Shown: positions 1-8,520 of the stretch, piece after piece
Numbering within the stretch: position 1 is the first letter of the stretch
Layout: every line of letters begins with the position of its first letter
DNA from: an uncultured Bacteroidaceae bacterium
GTDB taxonomy: Bacteria; Bacteroidota; Bacteroidia; Bacteroidales; Bacteroidaceae
Assembly (NCBI GenBank): GCA_905233465.1
Contig: CAJOEI010000005.1
Location: 62,001 to 126,000, forward strand
Length of the DNA: 64,000 bases
Direction: 5' to 3'
The notes under the pieces: model-generated
Databases searched by the model: none
The model's input: only the letters and a program-made list of their open reading frames with translations
Told to the model about the DNA's origin: nothing
Position numbers and translations under genes: made by a program

Positions 1-61
1 AAATGGCTTTGTCTCCTTCGAAGAGGTTGCCCAGGTTAATATTCTTGTTATTGATTAGCAT
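1..61 (-). CDS. ftsW: FtsW/RodA-family cell-division protein, N-terminal 20 codons (cut by window edge)
   Basis: Reading the minus strand from an ATG at 61 gives about 20 residues containing LFEGDKAI before the window ends. A short cytoplasmic stretch ending in a GDK-like motif just before the first membrane helix is usual for Bacteroidetes FtsW, the lipid II polymerase of the division septum. The position directly after murD is the expected place for ftsW in this gene cluster. Everything beyond residue 20 lies outside the window, so the call rests on the motif and gene order only. Confidence 0.7.
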   Translation of the reverse strand, partial: MLINNKNINLGNLFEGDKAI

Positions 62-92
62 GGGAGAAAGACAAGACACGACCTTCGGTCGT

Positions 93-116
93 AGTTTAAA
101 GTTTATAGTTTAAAGT
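93..116. repeat. 7-nt tandem repeat (GTTTAAA/GTTTATA type) between murD and ftsW
   Basis: Three imperfect copies of a GTTTAAA-like heptamer lie in the 82-nt gap between the murD stop and the ftsW start. The same word appears again at 27991-28019. A small hairpin (ACGACC, loop TTC, GGTCGT) at 78-92 sits next to it. Confidence 0.7.
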
Positions 117-143
117 CTGGGAAGTTGTTGCGGTGGAGTGGGG

Positions 144-1478
144 TTATAGGCTTCTTGCTATGCTCTTGAACTGCTCGCCCCTATCCTCCATGTTTTTGAA
201 TAGGTCAAAGCTGGCGCAGCATGGCGACAGTAGCACTGTGTCGCCCGCCTGCGCTTGGCTGTAGCATGCATCCATGCACTCGCGCATGGAGCGTGTGTCG
301 GTGGTAGGGATACCCAGCGGGTCGAAGAACGCATGTAGCTTGGAGTTGTCAACTCCAAGAAAGACCAATGCCTTGCACTTCTGCATGACGAGGTCCTTGA
401 TGGCAGAGTAGTCGTTGCCTTTGTCCAGTCCACCCAGTATAAGGATTGTTGGTGTAGTCATGCTTTCGAGTGCATACCAGCAGGCATCGACATTGGTCGC
501 TTTGGAGTCGTTGATGTATTGTACGCCACGTACCCTGCATACGAATTCGAGTCGATGTTCCACACCTTGGAAAGTGCTCAGCCCTTCGCGTATGGCGGCA
601 TTGGATATGCCGCTGACATCTGCAGCGATACCGGCTGCCAGAGAGTTGTACATATTATGCTTACCATGCAGGGCGAGCGATTCTTGTTCCATATTGAATG
701 GCGTTGGGCTCTCGATAACGTATTCGCCGTCGGCGATGTAGCCAATCATGCCTTCTTTCTTTATTATGCTGAAAGGACATAGGCGGCTTTCGATGTTGTA
801 TTTCTTGAGCTCTGCACTGATGATTGGGTCTTCGTTCCAGTATACGAATGCATCGTCTTTTGTCTGATTGCGTATGATGCGCATCTTGGCATCAGTATAA
901 TTCTGCATCTTGCCGTCGTAGCGGTCCAGATGGTCAGGAGTGATGTTGAGCAAAACAGCGACATTTGCCCGGAAATCATACATATTGTCTAACTGGAAGC
1001 TTGATAGCTCAATGACATAGTATTCATGGGGCTCTTCGGCCACCTGCAGCGCCAAGCTATGACCTATGTTGCCAGCCAATCCCACATCATAGCCAGCTCC
1101 TTGGAAGATGTGGTATATGAGGCTTGTGGTTGTGGTCTTGCCGTTGGAACCGGTGATGCAGATCATCTTGGAGTTGGTGTATCGTCCAGCAAATTCTATC
1201 TCACTGATAATGGGGATGTTTGCCTCGCGCACCTTCTGTACCATGGGCGCTGTGTCAGGTATACCAGGACTCTTTATTATCTCATCAGCATTAAGGATAA
1301 GTTCTTCAGTGTGATGACCTTCTTCCCATTCGATGCCATGCTGAATGAGCATCTCTTTGTAGTGTGCCTTGATTTTGCCTCCGTCAGAGACAAAGACATC
1401 AAAACCTTTCTTCTGTGCGAGAACTGCAGCACCTACACCGCTCTCGGCGGCACCTAATATGACAATGCGTTTGTTCAT
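144..1478 (-). CDS. murD: UDP-N-acetylmuramoyl-L-alanine--D-glutamate ligase MurD
   Basis: 444 residues, normal length for MurD. This cytoplasmic Mur ligase adds D-glutamate to UDP-MurNAc-L-Ala, using ATP. The N-terminal nucleotide-binding fold starts MNKRIVILGAAESGVGAA. The central ATPase domain carries the P-loop GSNGKTTTT near residue 110 and the Mur-ligase ELSSFQLD and NITPDHLDRY motifs. The C-terminal domain has the HRLEFV and NDSKATN motifs typical of MurD. It lies 21 nt downstream of mraY and upstream of ftsW, the standard dcw order. The start codon fits the length and homologous N-terminus. Confidence 0.97.
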   Translation of the reverse strand: MNKRIVILGAAESGVGAAVLAQKKGFDVFVSDGGKIKAHYKEMLIQHGIEWEEGHHTEELILNADEIIKSPGIPDTAPMVQKVREANIPIISEIEFAGRYTNSKMICITGSNGKTTTTSLIYHIFQGAGYDVGLAGNIGHSLALQVAEEPHEYYVIELSSFQLDNMYDFRANVAVLLNITPDHLDRYDGKMQNYTDAKMRIIRNQTKDDAFVYWNEDPIISAELKKYNIESRLCPFSIIKKEGMIGYIADGEYVIESPTPFNMEQESLALHGKHNMYNSLAAGIAADVSGISNAAIREGLSTFQGVEHRLEFVCRVRGVQYINDSKATNVDACWYALESMTTPTILILGGLDKGNDYSAIKDLVMQKCKALVFLGVDNSKLHAFFDPLGIPTTDTRSMRECMDACYSQAQAGDTVLLSPCCASFDLFKNMEDRGEQFKSIARSL

Positions 1479-1499
1479 TTCATTATCTTTTGTTAAACT

Positions 1500-2759
1500 C
1501 TACCTTATCTTAAGCGTCACAATAGCGAGGGCGCACATCATTATTGTTACAATCCAGAATCGGACAGTGATTTTAGATTCAAGCCAACACCCTTTTGGCC
1601 AGTTAAACAGCACTCGGAAGTCAGATGGTAACTGTTTGACACGAAATGTGTCGTGAATGGGAGCGCGCTTGAAAACACGTAGCTTCAGTCCGCGACGGTT
1701 ACCATAGCGGGCATAATTGGTTTGCAGCAGCACGCTGAGGCTTTCCATCAGGAAGACGAAGCAGATGATGGGTATCAGTAGTTCCTTGTGAATAATCACA
1801 GCCGTTACTGCTATCACGCCTCCGATGGTCAGCGAGCCTGTGTCGCCCATAAAGATTTGTGCGGGATAGGCGTTGTACCATAGGAAGCCTATCAATGCAC
1901 CGACAAAGGCCAAAAGGAATATCACCAGTTCTTCAGAGCCCGGGACATACATGATATTCAGGTATGCTGCCATGTTGATATGACTGGACACATATGCCAG
2001 AATGCCAAGCGTGAGACACATCACGGCTGAATTGCCCGCACACAAACCGTCCATGCCATCGTTGAGGTTGGCGCCGTTGCTGACAGCCATAACCACAAAG
2101 GTCGTCACCAGCACAAAGAGAAGCCAACCAGCGGCATTCTTCCATTCTCCAAGGAAAGAACACGCCTCGGTATAGCTCAGGTTGTTGTCCTTGACAAACG
2201 GGATTGTGGTGAGTGTGCTCTTGACGGGTTCACTCTTGTGGACCACGACCTCCATACCACCCTGACGTTCCATCTTGATATTCTCGCGTATGACTGCATC
2301 AGGACTCGTCCAAAGCGTAAGGCCCACTATCAGACCGAAAATGGCTTGGGCTGCCAGCTTGTAGATAGGGCGGATGCCGTCCTTGGAACGGTGCATCTTG
2401 GTGTAGTCGTCCCAGAAGCCAAGTAGCCCGAACCATACCACGGTGGCAAGCATCAGCAGCATGTATATATTGCGCAAGCGGCCGAAAAGCAGACAGGGGA
2501 CCAATGTAGCAACGATGATGATGATGCCGCCCATCGTTGGCACACCTACCTTGTCAACACCAAAGGGGTCGATGCTGGGGTCGCGCTGTTCTTCGCTGAG
2601 CTTGCGGCGACGCATGTATTTGATAAACCACTCGCCAAACCAGGCCGCAACAATCAGTGACGTTACCAACGTGAGCAACGCACGGAAGGAGATGTAACTC
2701 CATATATGTGAGCCCGATATGCCGAACTCAGAGAGATAGCGGAAGAGATAATATAGCAT
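1500..2759 (-). CDS. mraY: Phospho-N-acetylmuramoyl-pentapeptide transferase MraY
   Basis: 419 residues, longer than the roughly 360 of E. coli MraY but usual for Bacteroidetes, which carry an extra periplasmic insertion (around residues 150-200 here). This polytopic inner-membrane enzyme transfers phospho-MurNAc-pentapeptide to undecaprenyl phosphate, making lipid I. Visible family motifs are the cytoplasmic DDYTK (GFWDDYTKMHR), NGANLNDGMDGL and FMGDTGSL, which hold the catalytic aspartates. The end ALAIVTLKIR is a last membrane helix. It sits between murE (62 nt upstream) and murD in one minus-strand operon. Confidence 0.97.
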   Translation of the reverse strand: MLYYLFRYLSEFGISGSHIWSYISFRALLTLVTSLIVAAWFGEWFIKYMRRRKLSEEQRDPSIDPFGVDKVGVPTMGGIIIIVATLVPCLLFGRLRNIYMLLMLATVVWFGLLGFWDDYTKMHRSKDGIRPIYKLAAQAIFGLIVGLTLWTSPDAVIRENIKMERQGGMEVVVHKSEPVKSTLTTIPFVKDNNLSYTEACSFLGEWKNAAGWLLFVLVTTFVVMAVSNGANLNDGMDGLCAGNSAVMCLTLGILAYVSSHINMAAYLNIMYVPGSEELVIFLLAFVGALIGFLWYNAYPAQIFMGDTGSLTIGGVIAVTAVIIHKELLIPIICFVFLMESLSVLLQTNYARYGNRRGLKLRVFKRAPIHDTFRVKQLPSDFRVLFNWPKGCWLESKITVRFWIVTIMMCALAIVTLKIR

Positions 2760-2821
2760 CGATTACCAAAGCTTTAAATCATTCTTGTGTTGTGTATGCC
2801 GCTGTATCACAGCGGCTTAAC

Positions 2822-4273
2822 TTATGCCCCAAATGCTTCCTGCACCACCTCATGGTCATCGAAGTGATGCTTTATGCCCTTGATTTCCTGATAGTCCTCG
2901 TGACCCTTGCCGGCAATCAGTATGACATCGCCGGGTTGTGCCATCATCACCGCCGTGCGGATTGCCTCACGGCGGTCGGTTATTGCCACAACGCGGCTCA
3001 TGTCTTCCTTACTGATGCCTGCCAGCATGTCGTTGATGATATCTTGCGGCTCCTCAAAGCGTGGATTGTCGCTCGTGATGATGACTCGGTCCGAAGCTCT
3101 TACGGCACTCTGGGCCATCAGCGGACGTTTGCCCTTGTCGCGGTTGCCACCAGCGCCGCACACGGTGATGCACCGTGCTCTATTGCGCAGGATTTCATTG
3201 ATTGTTGCCAGAACATTGTCCAGCGCATCAGGGGTGTGGGCATAGTCCACGATAGCAGTCACACCGTTGGCAGAGCGGATAGTCTCAAAGCGGCCGTTCA
3301 CCGGACGCAGTGCACTCAGCGCTATCAGCACCTCCTCTGCCGTACGGCCCATGGCAATGGCTGTACTGTAAACGGCCAGCAGGTTAGATACATTGAAGCG
3401 ACCAATGAATGGCACACTCACCTGACGGCCGTCAATCTCCAGATCCATACCGTCGAAGCTCTCCTCAATGATGCGGGCATGGTGGGTTGCCTCACTCTGA
3501 CGGGAATATGTCACGACACGTGCATGTGTGTTCTGAACCATGAACATGCCATTCTTGTCGTCTGCGTTGATTACGGCGAAAGCATCATCCGGCAACATAT
3601 CGAAGAAGCCTTTTTTGGCATCGCGATAGGCTTCAACAGTCTTATGATAGTCAAGATGGTCGCGCGTGAGGTTGGTGAATATGCCGCCGGCAAAGTGCAG
3701 GCCGCCGATGCGGTGTTGCACGACGCTATGCGAACTCACCTCCATGAAGACATACCTGCATCCTTCGGATGCCATACGTCCCAGTAGTTTGTTCAGGGTA
3801 ATTGCGTCAGGGGTAGTGTGGTCTGTCGGCACAGCAGTACCGTCGATATAGTTACAGACGGTGGAGATAAGGCCGCACTTGTAGCCAAAGCGTCTGAACA
3901 TATTATACAGCAGCGTGGCTGTGGTTGTTTTGCCATTGGTGCCGGTGACGCCAATCAGGTCAAGCATCTCCGTGGGCTTACCGCAGAAGGCTGTTGCCAC
4001 CTCACCAACAATGGCTTCTGTGTCACGGACAATGATGTATGTCGTTGACGCACTAATCTCTTCTGGCAGGTGTTCACACAGGATGGCTGACGCACCTTGA
4101 GCAATAGCCTTCTGGATATAATCATGTCCGTCTGCCTGTGTACCACGCATGGCCACGAAGAGTGTTCCCGCCGATGTCTGGCGCGAATCAATGACCACGT
4201 CCGTAATATCAATGTCCGTGTCGCCATGAATGGCCGTCACTTCAATAGAACTCAGAATTTCCTTTAGTAGCAT
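2822..4273 (-). CDS. murE: UDP-N-acetylmuramoyl-L-alanyl-D-glutamate--2,6-diaminopimelate ligase MurE
   Basis: 483 residues, normal for MurE, which adds the third stem-peptide residue in the cytoplasm. The P-loop [15 protein letters not shown] lies near residue 110, the THTTPDA-type acceptor motif is seen as [11 protein letters not shown], and HLDYHKT follows. Near residue 400 the sequence SDNPRFEEP is a variant of the DNPR motif that in diaminopimelate-type MurE contacts the amino acid, so meso-diaminopimelate is the likely substrate. The C-terminal GKGHEDYQ motif is present. It follows the PBP gene with a repeat-filled junction of about 34 nt. Confidence 0.96.
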   Translation of the reverse strand: MLLKEILSSIEVTAIHGDTDIDITDVVIDSRQTSAGTLFVAMRGTQADGHDYIQKAIAQGASAILCEHLPEEISASTTYIIVRDTEAIVGEVATAFCGKPTEMLDLIGVTGTNGKTTTATLLYNMFRRFGYKCGLISTVCNYIDGTAVPTDHTTPDAITLNKLLGRMASEGCRYVFMEVSSHSVVQHRIGGLHFAGGIFTNLTRDHLDYHKTVEAYRDAKKGFFDMLPDDAFAVINADDKNGMFMVQNTHARVVTYSRQSEATHHARIIEESFDGMDLEIDGRQVSVPFIGRFNVSNLLAVYSTAIAMGRTAEEVLIALSALRPVNGRFETIRSANGVTAIVDYAHTPDALDNVLATINEILRNRARCITVCGAGGNRDKGKRPLMAQSAVRASDRVIITSDNPRFEEPQDIINDMLAGISKEDMSRVVAITDRREAIRTAVMMAQPGDVILIAGKGHEDYQEIKGIKHHFDDHEVVQEAFGA

Positions 4274-4310
4274 TATGAATTATCAATTATGAATTGTGAA
4301 TTATCAATTA
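4274..4310. repeat. AATTATGAATT/AATTATCAATT tandem repeat filling the PBP-murE junction
   Basis: The whole junction between the division PBP stop and the murE start is made of imperfect copies of an ATTATGA/ATTATCA word. The repeat runs up to the murE start codon and contains the PBP stop codon. Related AATTCAT repeats occur at 20914-20963, 22397-22424, 22988-23044 and 41894-41977. Confidence 0.75.
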
Positions 4311-6392
4311 TTCTTTTGCGGCCCTTGTGTCCAGCGCTTTTCCGCTGGGCTTCAGCGTCAGTTCCACAACCTCTCCTTGACGGGCGATGCTGCCGGCAGC
4401 AACGCTCTGGTGCTGCACACGGCCATACCCCCTGACAACAACTTTCAAACCGCGGCATTCCAGCAACCGCACAGCATCACGAGCACCCAAACCTATCACG
4501 TTTGGCACATTCTCCATGGGCACCTGCTCAGCAATAGCAATCTGTTCACTATCATCCTCCACGGTGAAGACAGATGTGCTGTCGGCCGCATCTTCAGGAT
4601 TACGATACACACCTTTCGACATCACATAGTGTGCCAGCTCACTGAACACTGGACCTGCTTGACCGCCACCAGAGGCAGGCAAACCAGCCTTCTTGATGCA
4701 TACCAGACATGTGTACTGAGGCTTCTCACTCGGATAGAAACCAGCAAAACTCACCATATAGCGACGTTCACCACTCTTGTAGCCACCAAATTGGTCTGCA
4801 ACCTGTGCTGTACCTGTCTTACCGCACACCTTAAACAGCTTGCTACCGGCACGACGACCAAGACCCTTCGGGTCGTTCACGACACGCTCCAGTATTTCAT
4901 GAATATCGCGCAGAGTGCTCATCTTGCATATACGCTCCTTAATCACCTCCACAGGAAACACCTCCGTCACCTCGCCGTCCATCTGAGCCTCGCGGACAAA
5001 GCGTGGCTTCACCATTTTGCCGCCATTGGCAATGGCATTATAGAACGTTGCTGTGTATATCGGCGGAATCTGAGTCTCATATCCTATGCTCATCCACGCC
5101 AACGCCGTCTTGCTCCAGTTGTCCAAGTTAGCATGCGGACGACGAACGTTTGGCTTGGCAGCACCCGGAATCTGCATCTCAAAAGGCACCCCAACACCAA
5201 TCCTATACAACCCGTCCACATATCGTTCGGGATGCTGGTGGAAATTCTCGTCAATAATTCTGCTCACACCGATATTCGACGAATACATCAGACACTCGTC
5301 AACGCTTATCACACCATAGCCGCCACGATGCCAGTTGTGATCCTTCATCTGACGGCCATGCATATTCCAGCAACCACCATCTGTGTTGACAACGTCCTTA
5401 CGAGTCACCACGCCTGCATCCAGCGCGACCATCATTGATGCGGTCTTGAATGTCGAACCAGGCTCCCACAGAGCTGTCAATGCATAGTTCGCACCCTCGC
5501 GATACACTCCCGGCGACACACGCTCCAGATTCACCAGCGCCTTGACGTCGCCTGTAGCAACCTCCATCAGGACAACAACACCTATCTCAGCATTCAGCTC
5601 CTTCAGCTTACGCTCCAATATTTTCTCGGCAGCATCCTGCATACCCACATCCAGCGTCGTAATCAGGTCTACACCGTTGATAGGCTCGATATCCGTCTTG
5701 TCCATCCAGTGACTACGCACTTTTTCCTTGTGGCTTCTCCCATTGATGCCACGCAACAGGCTGTCGTAAGCAAACTCCAGACCATTCATCGCTGAGTCAT
5801 TCAGCGCATTGTAGCTCCCCAGCACACGGCTCGCTAACGAACCGTAAGGCTTCTGACGCTTGGGAACAGGTTCAGCATAGAACCCCGTGGAGATGGCTCC
5901 GTGACGGGCAAAAGGCAATTTCATACACTCGCGATACTGGATGTACGACACATTGCGTACAATCAGCAGATTACGCTTCTTACCACCCCAGTGCTTCTGA
6001 ATCAAGCTCTTGTATTCCTTCGCCGTCTTCTCAGGGAAGAGCCGTGCCAGACCAATGCAGAAACTGTCCGCCTCATTGCGCCACAACGTGTCACGACGCA
6101 CACGCATCTTCTCCACTGCACGCTCATTCACGTCACTTATCACGAAGTCCATACGAAGGTTATACACCGGCATCGAACCAACCATCAACTGACCATCAGC
6201 CGAATAGATGTTGCCACGAATAGCTGGAATCACCTTCTGACGACTCTCCAAACGCTTGCGCACACTATCCCAGTAGTCTGCACGAGCTGTCATCTCATAC
6301 GCAGCCTTGCCAACCACTGCTACGCCCAACAGCGTCATGCAGATGATAATCAGCAGATATCGGGGTATGATGTTCTTACCGTTGAAATTCAT
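4308..6392 (-). CDS. ftsI: Division-type penicillin-binding protein (FtsI/PBP2 class) with C-terminal PASTA domain
   Basis: 694 residues. The protein is a class B transpeptidase that crosslinks septal peptidoglycan. One N-terminal membrane helix (about 10-32) is followed by the PBP dimerisation region and the transpeptidase domain with STFK (about 313-316, nucleophile Ser), SSN (about 371-373) and KTGTAQ (about 525-530). After residue 620 a single PASTA domain is visible (VPNVIGLGARDAVRLLECRGL). Its place between the FtsL-like gene and murE is the usual Bacteroidetes dcw arrangement. Members of this family are often annotated simply as penicillin-binding protein or Spo VD-like transpeptidase because of the PASTA tail. 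Confidence 0.95.
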   Translation of the reverse strand: MNFNGKNIIPRYLLIIICMTLLGVAVVGKAAYEMTARADYWDSVRKRLESRQKVIPAIRGNIYSADGQLMVGSMPVYNLRMDFVISDVNERAVEKMRVRRDTLWRNEADSFCIGLARLFPEKTAKEYKSLIQKHWGGKKRNLLIVRNVSYIQYRECMKLPFARHGAISTGFYAEPVPKRQKPYGSLASRVLGSYNALNDSAMNGLEFAYDSLLRGINGRSHKEKVRSHWMDKTDIEPINGVDLITTLDVGMQDAAEKILERKLKELNAEIGVVVLMEVATGDVKALVNLERVSPGVYREGANYALTALWEPGSTFKTASMMVALDAGVVTRKDVVNTDGGCWNMHGRQMKDHNWHRGGYGVISVDECLMYSSNIGVSRIIDENFHQHPERYVDGLYRIGVGVPFEMQIPGAAKPNVRRPHANLDNWSKTALAWMSIGYETQIPPIYTATFYNAIANGGKMVKPRFVREAQMDGEVTEVFPVEVIKERICKMSTLRDIHEILERVVNDPKGLGRRAGSKLFKVCGKTGTAQVADQFGGYKSGERRYMVSFAGFYPSEKPQYTCLVCIKKAGLPASGGGQAGPVFSELAHYVMSKGVYRNPEDAADSTSVFTVEDDSEQIAIAEQVPMENVPNVIGLGARDAVRLLECRGLKVVVRGYGRVQHQSVAAGSIARQGEVVELTLKPSGKALDTRAAKE

Positions 6393-6394
6393 AT

Positions 6395-6446
6395 CTCACT
6401 TTTCACTCTTCATTTTCCACTTTTCACTTTTCACTCTTCACTCTTA
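6395..6446. repeat. TTTTCAC/CTCTTCAC tandem repeat at the ftsL-PBP junction
   Basis: Imperfect copies of a TTTTCAC heptamer fill the 31-nt gap between the FtsL-like gene and the PBP gene and extend into the FtsL-like gene. The last residues of that protein (VKSEK) and its stop codon are encoded by the repeat. The same word occurs inside the beta-mannosidase gene (18741-18769), where it also reads as KVKSEK. Confidence 0.75.
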
Positions 6447-6948
6447 TCGGCGGCTCCGTCGACGGCATCAATGTTGTATCACCCATTGACCGTAGTTTGC
6501 TCTCAATGTTGCTCTGGCGGCAGCGCAGCGTCAGCTCAGCATATTGCGTCAGAGCATAATTCTTCTTCTCTATCAATTCCGCACGCAGACGTTCTTCCTC
6601 AATGATCTCCTGTTGGGCCTGATAGCGGTTCGTGATATAACCCACACCCAGAGCAAGCAAGAACAGAATAAACCAGATGTTGCGACGCAGAAAACTACCT
6701 ATCAAATAATCACCACCCAATATCTCACGCAACGACACCTGAGGCAAATCCTCTGACGAGAAAAACCTCCATGCCGAACTCTTCTCATTCACGTCGTCGT
6801 TTACCTCCTCACTCATGTCCACGTCCTCATTGACGTTCGCGTCCTCACCGACGTTCGCGTCCTCATTGACGTTCAAATCTTCCTTGACGTTCACGTCCTT
6901 ATCACTCGTTGTGGCATCAACAACGACAAAATCCTCATCAATTTTCAT
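6424..6948 (-). CDS. ftsL: FtsL-like cell-division protein with acidic tandem-repeat N-terminus
   Basis: 174 residues in the expected ftsL position between rsmH and the division PBP. After about 85 residues of cytoplasmic tail comes one membrane helix (NIWFILFLLALGVGYITNRY) and then a short periplasmic heptad-rich segment (QQEIIEEERLRAELIEKKNYALTQ..., about residues 110-150), as in FtsL. In Bacteroidetes these proteins are usually annotated as FtsL or FtsB-like and recruit the PBP/FtsW pair to the septum. Unusual is the tail: EDANVN-like six-residue repeats encoded by 18-nt tandem copies. The C-terminus VKSEK comes from an intergenic-type repeat. Confidence 0.8.
   Translation of the reverse strand: MKIDEDFVVVDATTSDKDVNVKEDLNVNEDANVGEDANVNEDVDMSEEVNDDVNEKSSAWRFFSSEDLPQVSLREILGGDYLIGSFLRRNIWFILFLLALGVGYITNRYQAQQEIIEEERLRAELIEKKNYALTQYAELTLRCRQSNIESKLRSMGDTTLMPSTEPPIRVKSEK
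6823..6894. repeat. 18-nt tandem repeat, four copies, inside the ftsL-like gene
   Basis: Four adjacent 18-nt units of the type GTCCTCATTGACGTTCGC (plus strand) encode NVNEDA-like hexapeptides. Partial copies flank them. Copy number changes would keep the reading frame. Confidence 0.85.
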
Positions 6949-6975
6949 AAAAACTTTTTCTACTCCTTATTTTTT

Positions 6976-7000
6976 GAACTTTCAACTTTCAACTTTCAAC
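6976..7000. repeat. AACTTTC tandem repeat at the rsmH 3' end
   Basis: Three and a half copies of an AACTTTC heptamer. The rsmH stop codon and last residues lie inside the repeat. Confidence 0.75.
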
Positions 7001-7924
7001 TGCGGCGCAGCCGCGTTTTTCCGCTATACGCAACTTCGCACTTCTGCTGCGTGGATTCCTCGCCACCTCTTCCGCCGTGGGCACCACAGCCTTGCCTATC
7101 GGTCTCAACGGCGCATGGCTGTTGCCAAAGACATCACGCTCCATCTCACCACTATCGCTACCACAGCGCATCACACGTTTCACAATCCTGTCTTCCAGCG
7201 AATGATAGCTCAACACCACAAGACGACCACCAGGAGCCAGCAAATCCACAGCACTCATCAGCATATCCCTCAGAGCATCCATCTCATGGTTCACCTCGAT
7301 ACGCAAAGCCTGAAACATACGAGCCAAATCCTTCTTGTCATGTAGGTCAACAATGCGGGCCAACTCGCCCGTCGTACGTATCGCTCCACGTGCACGTGCC
7401 TTGACGATTGCATCTGCTATTCTGCGAGCACCTTTTAGCTCACCGTACAACATCAACACATCACACAATGCATCTACGTCATAGCTGTTAACCACATCAG
7501 CAGCGGTCATCCCACCAGCACGGTTCATACGCATGTCCAACGTCGCGTCCCAACGGAAACTAAAGCCACGTTCACCAGCATCCAAATGATGACCAGACAC
7601 ACCCAAGTCCGCAATCAGACCATCGATGCTATCAACACCATAGTAGCGCATCCAGTTTCCCAGATAACGGAAGTTGGAGTGAACCATTGTCCATTGTCCA
7701 TTGTCCATTGTCCACTGTCCATTATCCATTTGACATTTCGCTATGGCATCTCTGTCCTGGTCAAAGCTGAAGAGACGACCACCAGAACCCAGACGGCGCA
7801 GAATCTCACGACTGTGACCGCCACCACCAAGCGTTACGTCAACATACACACCACTCCCATGAACATTCAAACCGTCCACCGACGGCTCCAGTAGCACCGG
7901 AGTGTGGTATACGCACGTTTCCAT
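6989..7924 (-). CDS. rsmH: 16S rRNA (cytosine-1402-N4)-methyltransferase RsmH
   Basis: 311 residues. RsmH uses S-adenosylmethionine to methylate N4 of C1402 in the 16S rRNA. The SAM-binding start YHTPVLLEPSVDGL, the glycine motif DVTLGGGGHSREIL, LFSFDQDRDA, DGLIADLGVSGHHLD, RGFSF and the C-terminal LVVLSYHSLEDRIVK are all present. A MDNGQWTMDNGQWTM segment near residues 70-85 replaces the usual short variable stretch before SNFRYL; it is encoded by a 7-nt DNA repeat. This is the first gene of the dcw cluster here. A TAACTTTG box lies only four bases upstream of the ATG, so its mRNA may be leaderless. Confidence 0.96.
   Translation of the reverse strand: METCVYHTPVLLEPSVDGLNVHGSGVYVDVTLGGGGHSREILRRLGSGGRLFSFDQDRDAIAKCQMDNGQWTMDNGQWTMVHSNFRYLGNWMRYYGVDSIDGLIADLGVSGHHLDAGERGFSFRWDATLDMRMNRAGGMTAADVVNSYDVDALCDVLMLYGELKGARRIADAIVKARARGAIRTTGELARIVDLHDKKDLARMFQALRIEVNHEMDALRDMLMSAVDLLAPGGRLVVLSYHSLEDRIVKRVMRCGSDSGEMERDVFGNSHAPLRPIGKAVVPTAEEVARNPRSRSAKLRIAEKRGCAAVES
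7684..7731. repeat. CCATTGT heptamer repeat inside rsmH
   Basis: About seven copies of CCATTGT (with variants CCACTGT and CCATTAT) lie in the rsmH coding region. Three 7-nt units make 21 nt, so the protein shows a seven-residue repeat (MDNGQWT twice). A matching word (GGATAATGGACATTGG) is intergenic at 20914-20940. Confidence 0.9.
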
Positions 7925-7928
7925 GCCG

Positions 7929-7936
7929 CAAAGTTA
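7929..7936 (-). promoter_or_regulatory. Bacteroidetes -7 box TAACTTTG of the dcw cluster
   Basis: Minus-strand TAACTTTG matches the TAnnTTTG consensus of the primary sigma factor in Bacteroidetes. Only four bases separate it from the rsmH ATG. Confidence 0.6.
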
Positions 7937-8301
7937 TACCTTTTATCCGAAACGCACACAATAAAATAAATAAAATTTTTTAAAAAAGTTCACAACGCCC
8001 TGATTTAACGTGTTTTTAGGCGTTAAAGTTACACTTTAACTCAAAATACGCACCTTTATTGTCTCGTCACAATAATTCCACGTTACAACTCCATATTTTC
8101 GTGCGTCGTGCGTGCTGCGTCTTTTGTGTTTTTCTGAGTGTTTTCTCGCGCGTGTGCGCGCATCACAGCTGTTTTTCCAGAAAAGAACCTACATGCCTAC
8201 ACAAGCGTCATCTAACATGCTGTTAATGTGGAAGATAGAACCATGTAGGTTCGCATGTAGGTTATGACGGTGCTTACATCCGATAGGGTGTCATATGAAA
8301 A
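7937..8301. other. Gene-free stretch upstream of rsmH; mraZ not found
   Basis: No coding region was recognised on either strand. It contains an AT-rich block directly upstream of the rsmH promoter, a perfect 8-bp hairpin (GTTAAAGT, loop TAC, ACTTTAAC) around 8021-8040, and a set of inverted and direct 10-mers: AACCTACATG at 8186-8195 against CATGTAGGTT at 8242-8251 and 8254-8263. The mraZ gene, which commonly precedes rsmH, is absent. Confidence 0.6.
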
Positions 8302-8333
8302 TTTGGTGGTTTCGGGAAAAAACACTAACTTTG
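8302..8333 (+). promoter_or_regulatory. Plus-strand promoter TTTG-N20-TAACTTTG
   Basis: TTTG at 8302-8305 and TAACTTTG at 8326-8333 match both elements of the Bacteroidetes promoter (TTTG, about 19-21 nt, TAnnTTTG). No recognised gene follows on this strand: a transcript would run through the 49-codon ORF and palindrome array and then antisense to cydB. Confidence 0.6.
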
Positions 8334-8345
8334 CACTAAGAAACG

Positions 8346-8495
8346 ATGAAGAGCAATAGTGACATGAACTGCACAATCCACACAACACATTCACCAAAAC
8401 AAGTGATGTCGACAGTATCACCTAATGAGACGGGGTCGTATCACCAGGTGAGACGCATGAGTATCTCCGGTGATACTCGCAAGTCTCACCGGTGA
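8346..8495 (+). CDS. Possible 49-residue ORF of unknown function
   Basis: An ATG lies 12 nt after the TAACTTTG box at 8326-8333 and opens a 49-codon frame (MKSNSDMNCTIHTTHS...). It has no similarity I recognise, no signal peptide and no membrane segment. The last third is encoded by the palindrome array, and its stop codon lies inside a palindromic unit, which argues that coding may be accidental. The transcript may instead be a structured non-coding RNA. Confidence 0.25.
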   Translation: MKSNSDMNCTIHTTHSPKQVMSTVSPNETGSYHQVRRMSISGDTRKSHR

Positions 8496-8520
8496 TACCT
8501 GCGCGTCTCACCGGTGAGAC
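8415..8520. repeat. Array of five palindromic units with 22-23 nt period
   Basis: Five units of 16-17 nt begin at 8415, 8438, 8461, 8483 and 8505, separated by 6-nt spacers. Examples are GTATCTCCGGTGATAC, GTCTCACCGGTGATAC and GTCTCACCGGTGAGAC; each is a palindrome or close to it. The spacers are not conserved. The sequence following the array contains CGTCCGGATGTTT, a motif also found beside the other two palindrome arrays at 27227 and 43021, and a GC-rich hairpin (ACATTCGGGGC / GCCCCGAATGT) at 8551-8577. Confidence 0.85.

Noticed and set aside
2708-3787. 359-codon plus-strand ORF opposite murE
   Set aside because: It is a shadow of the strongly supported murE frame; its protein lacks any recognisable domain.
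4296-5438. 380-codon plus-strand ORF opposite the division PBP
   Set aside because: Antisense shadow of a gene with complete PBP motifs; low-complexity His/Thr-rich product.
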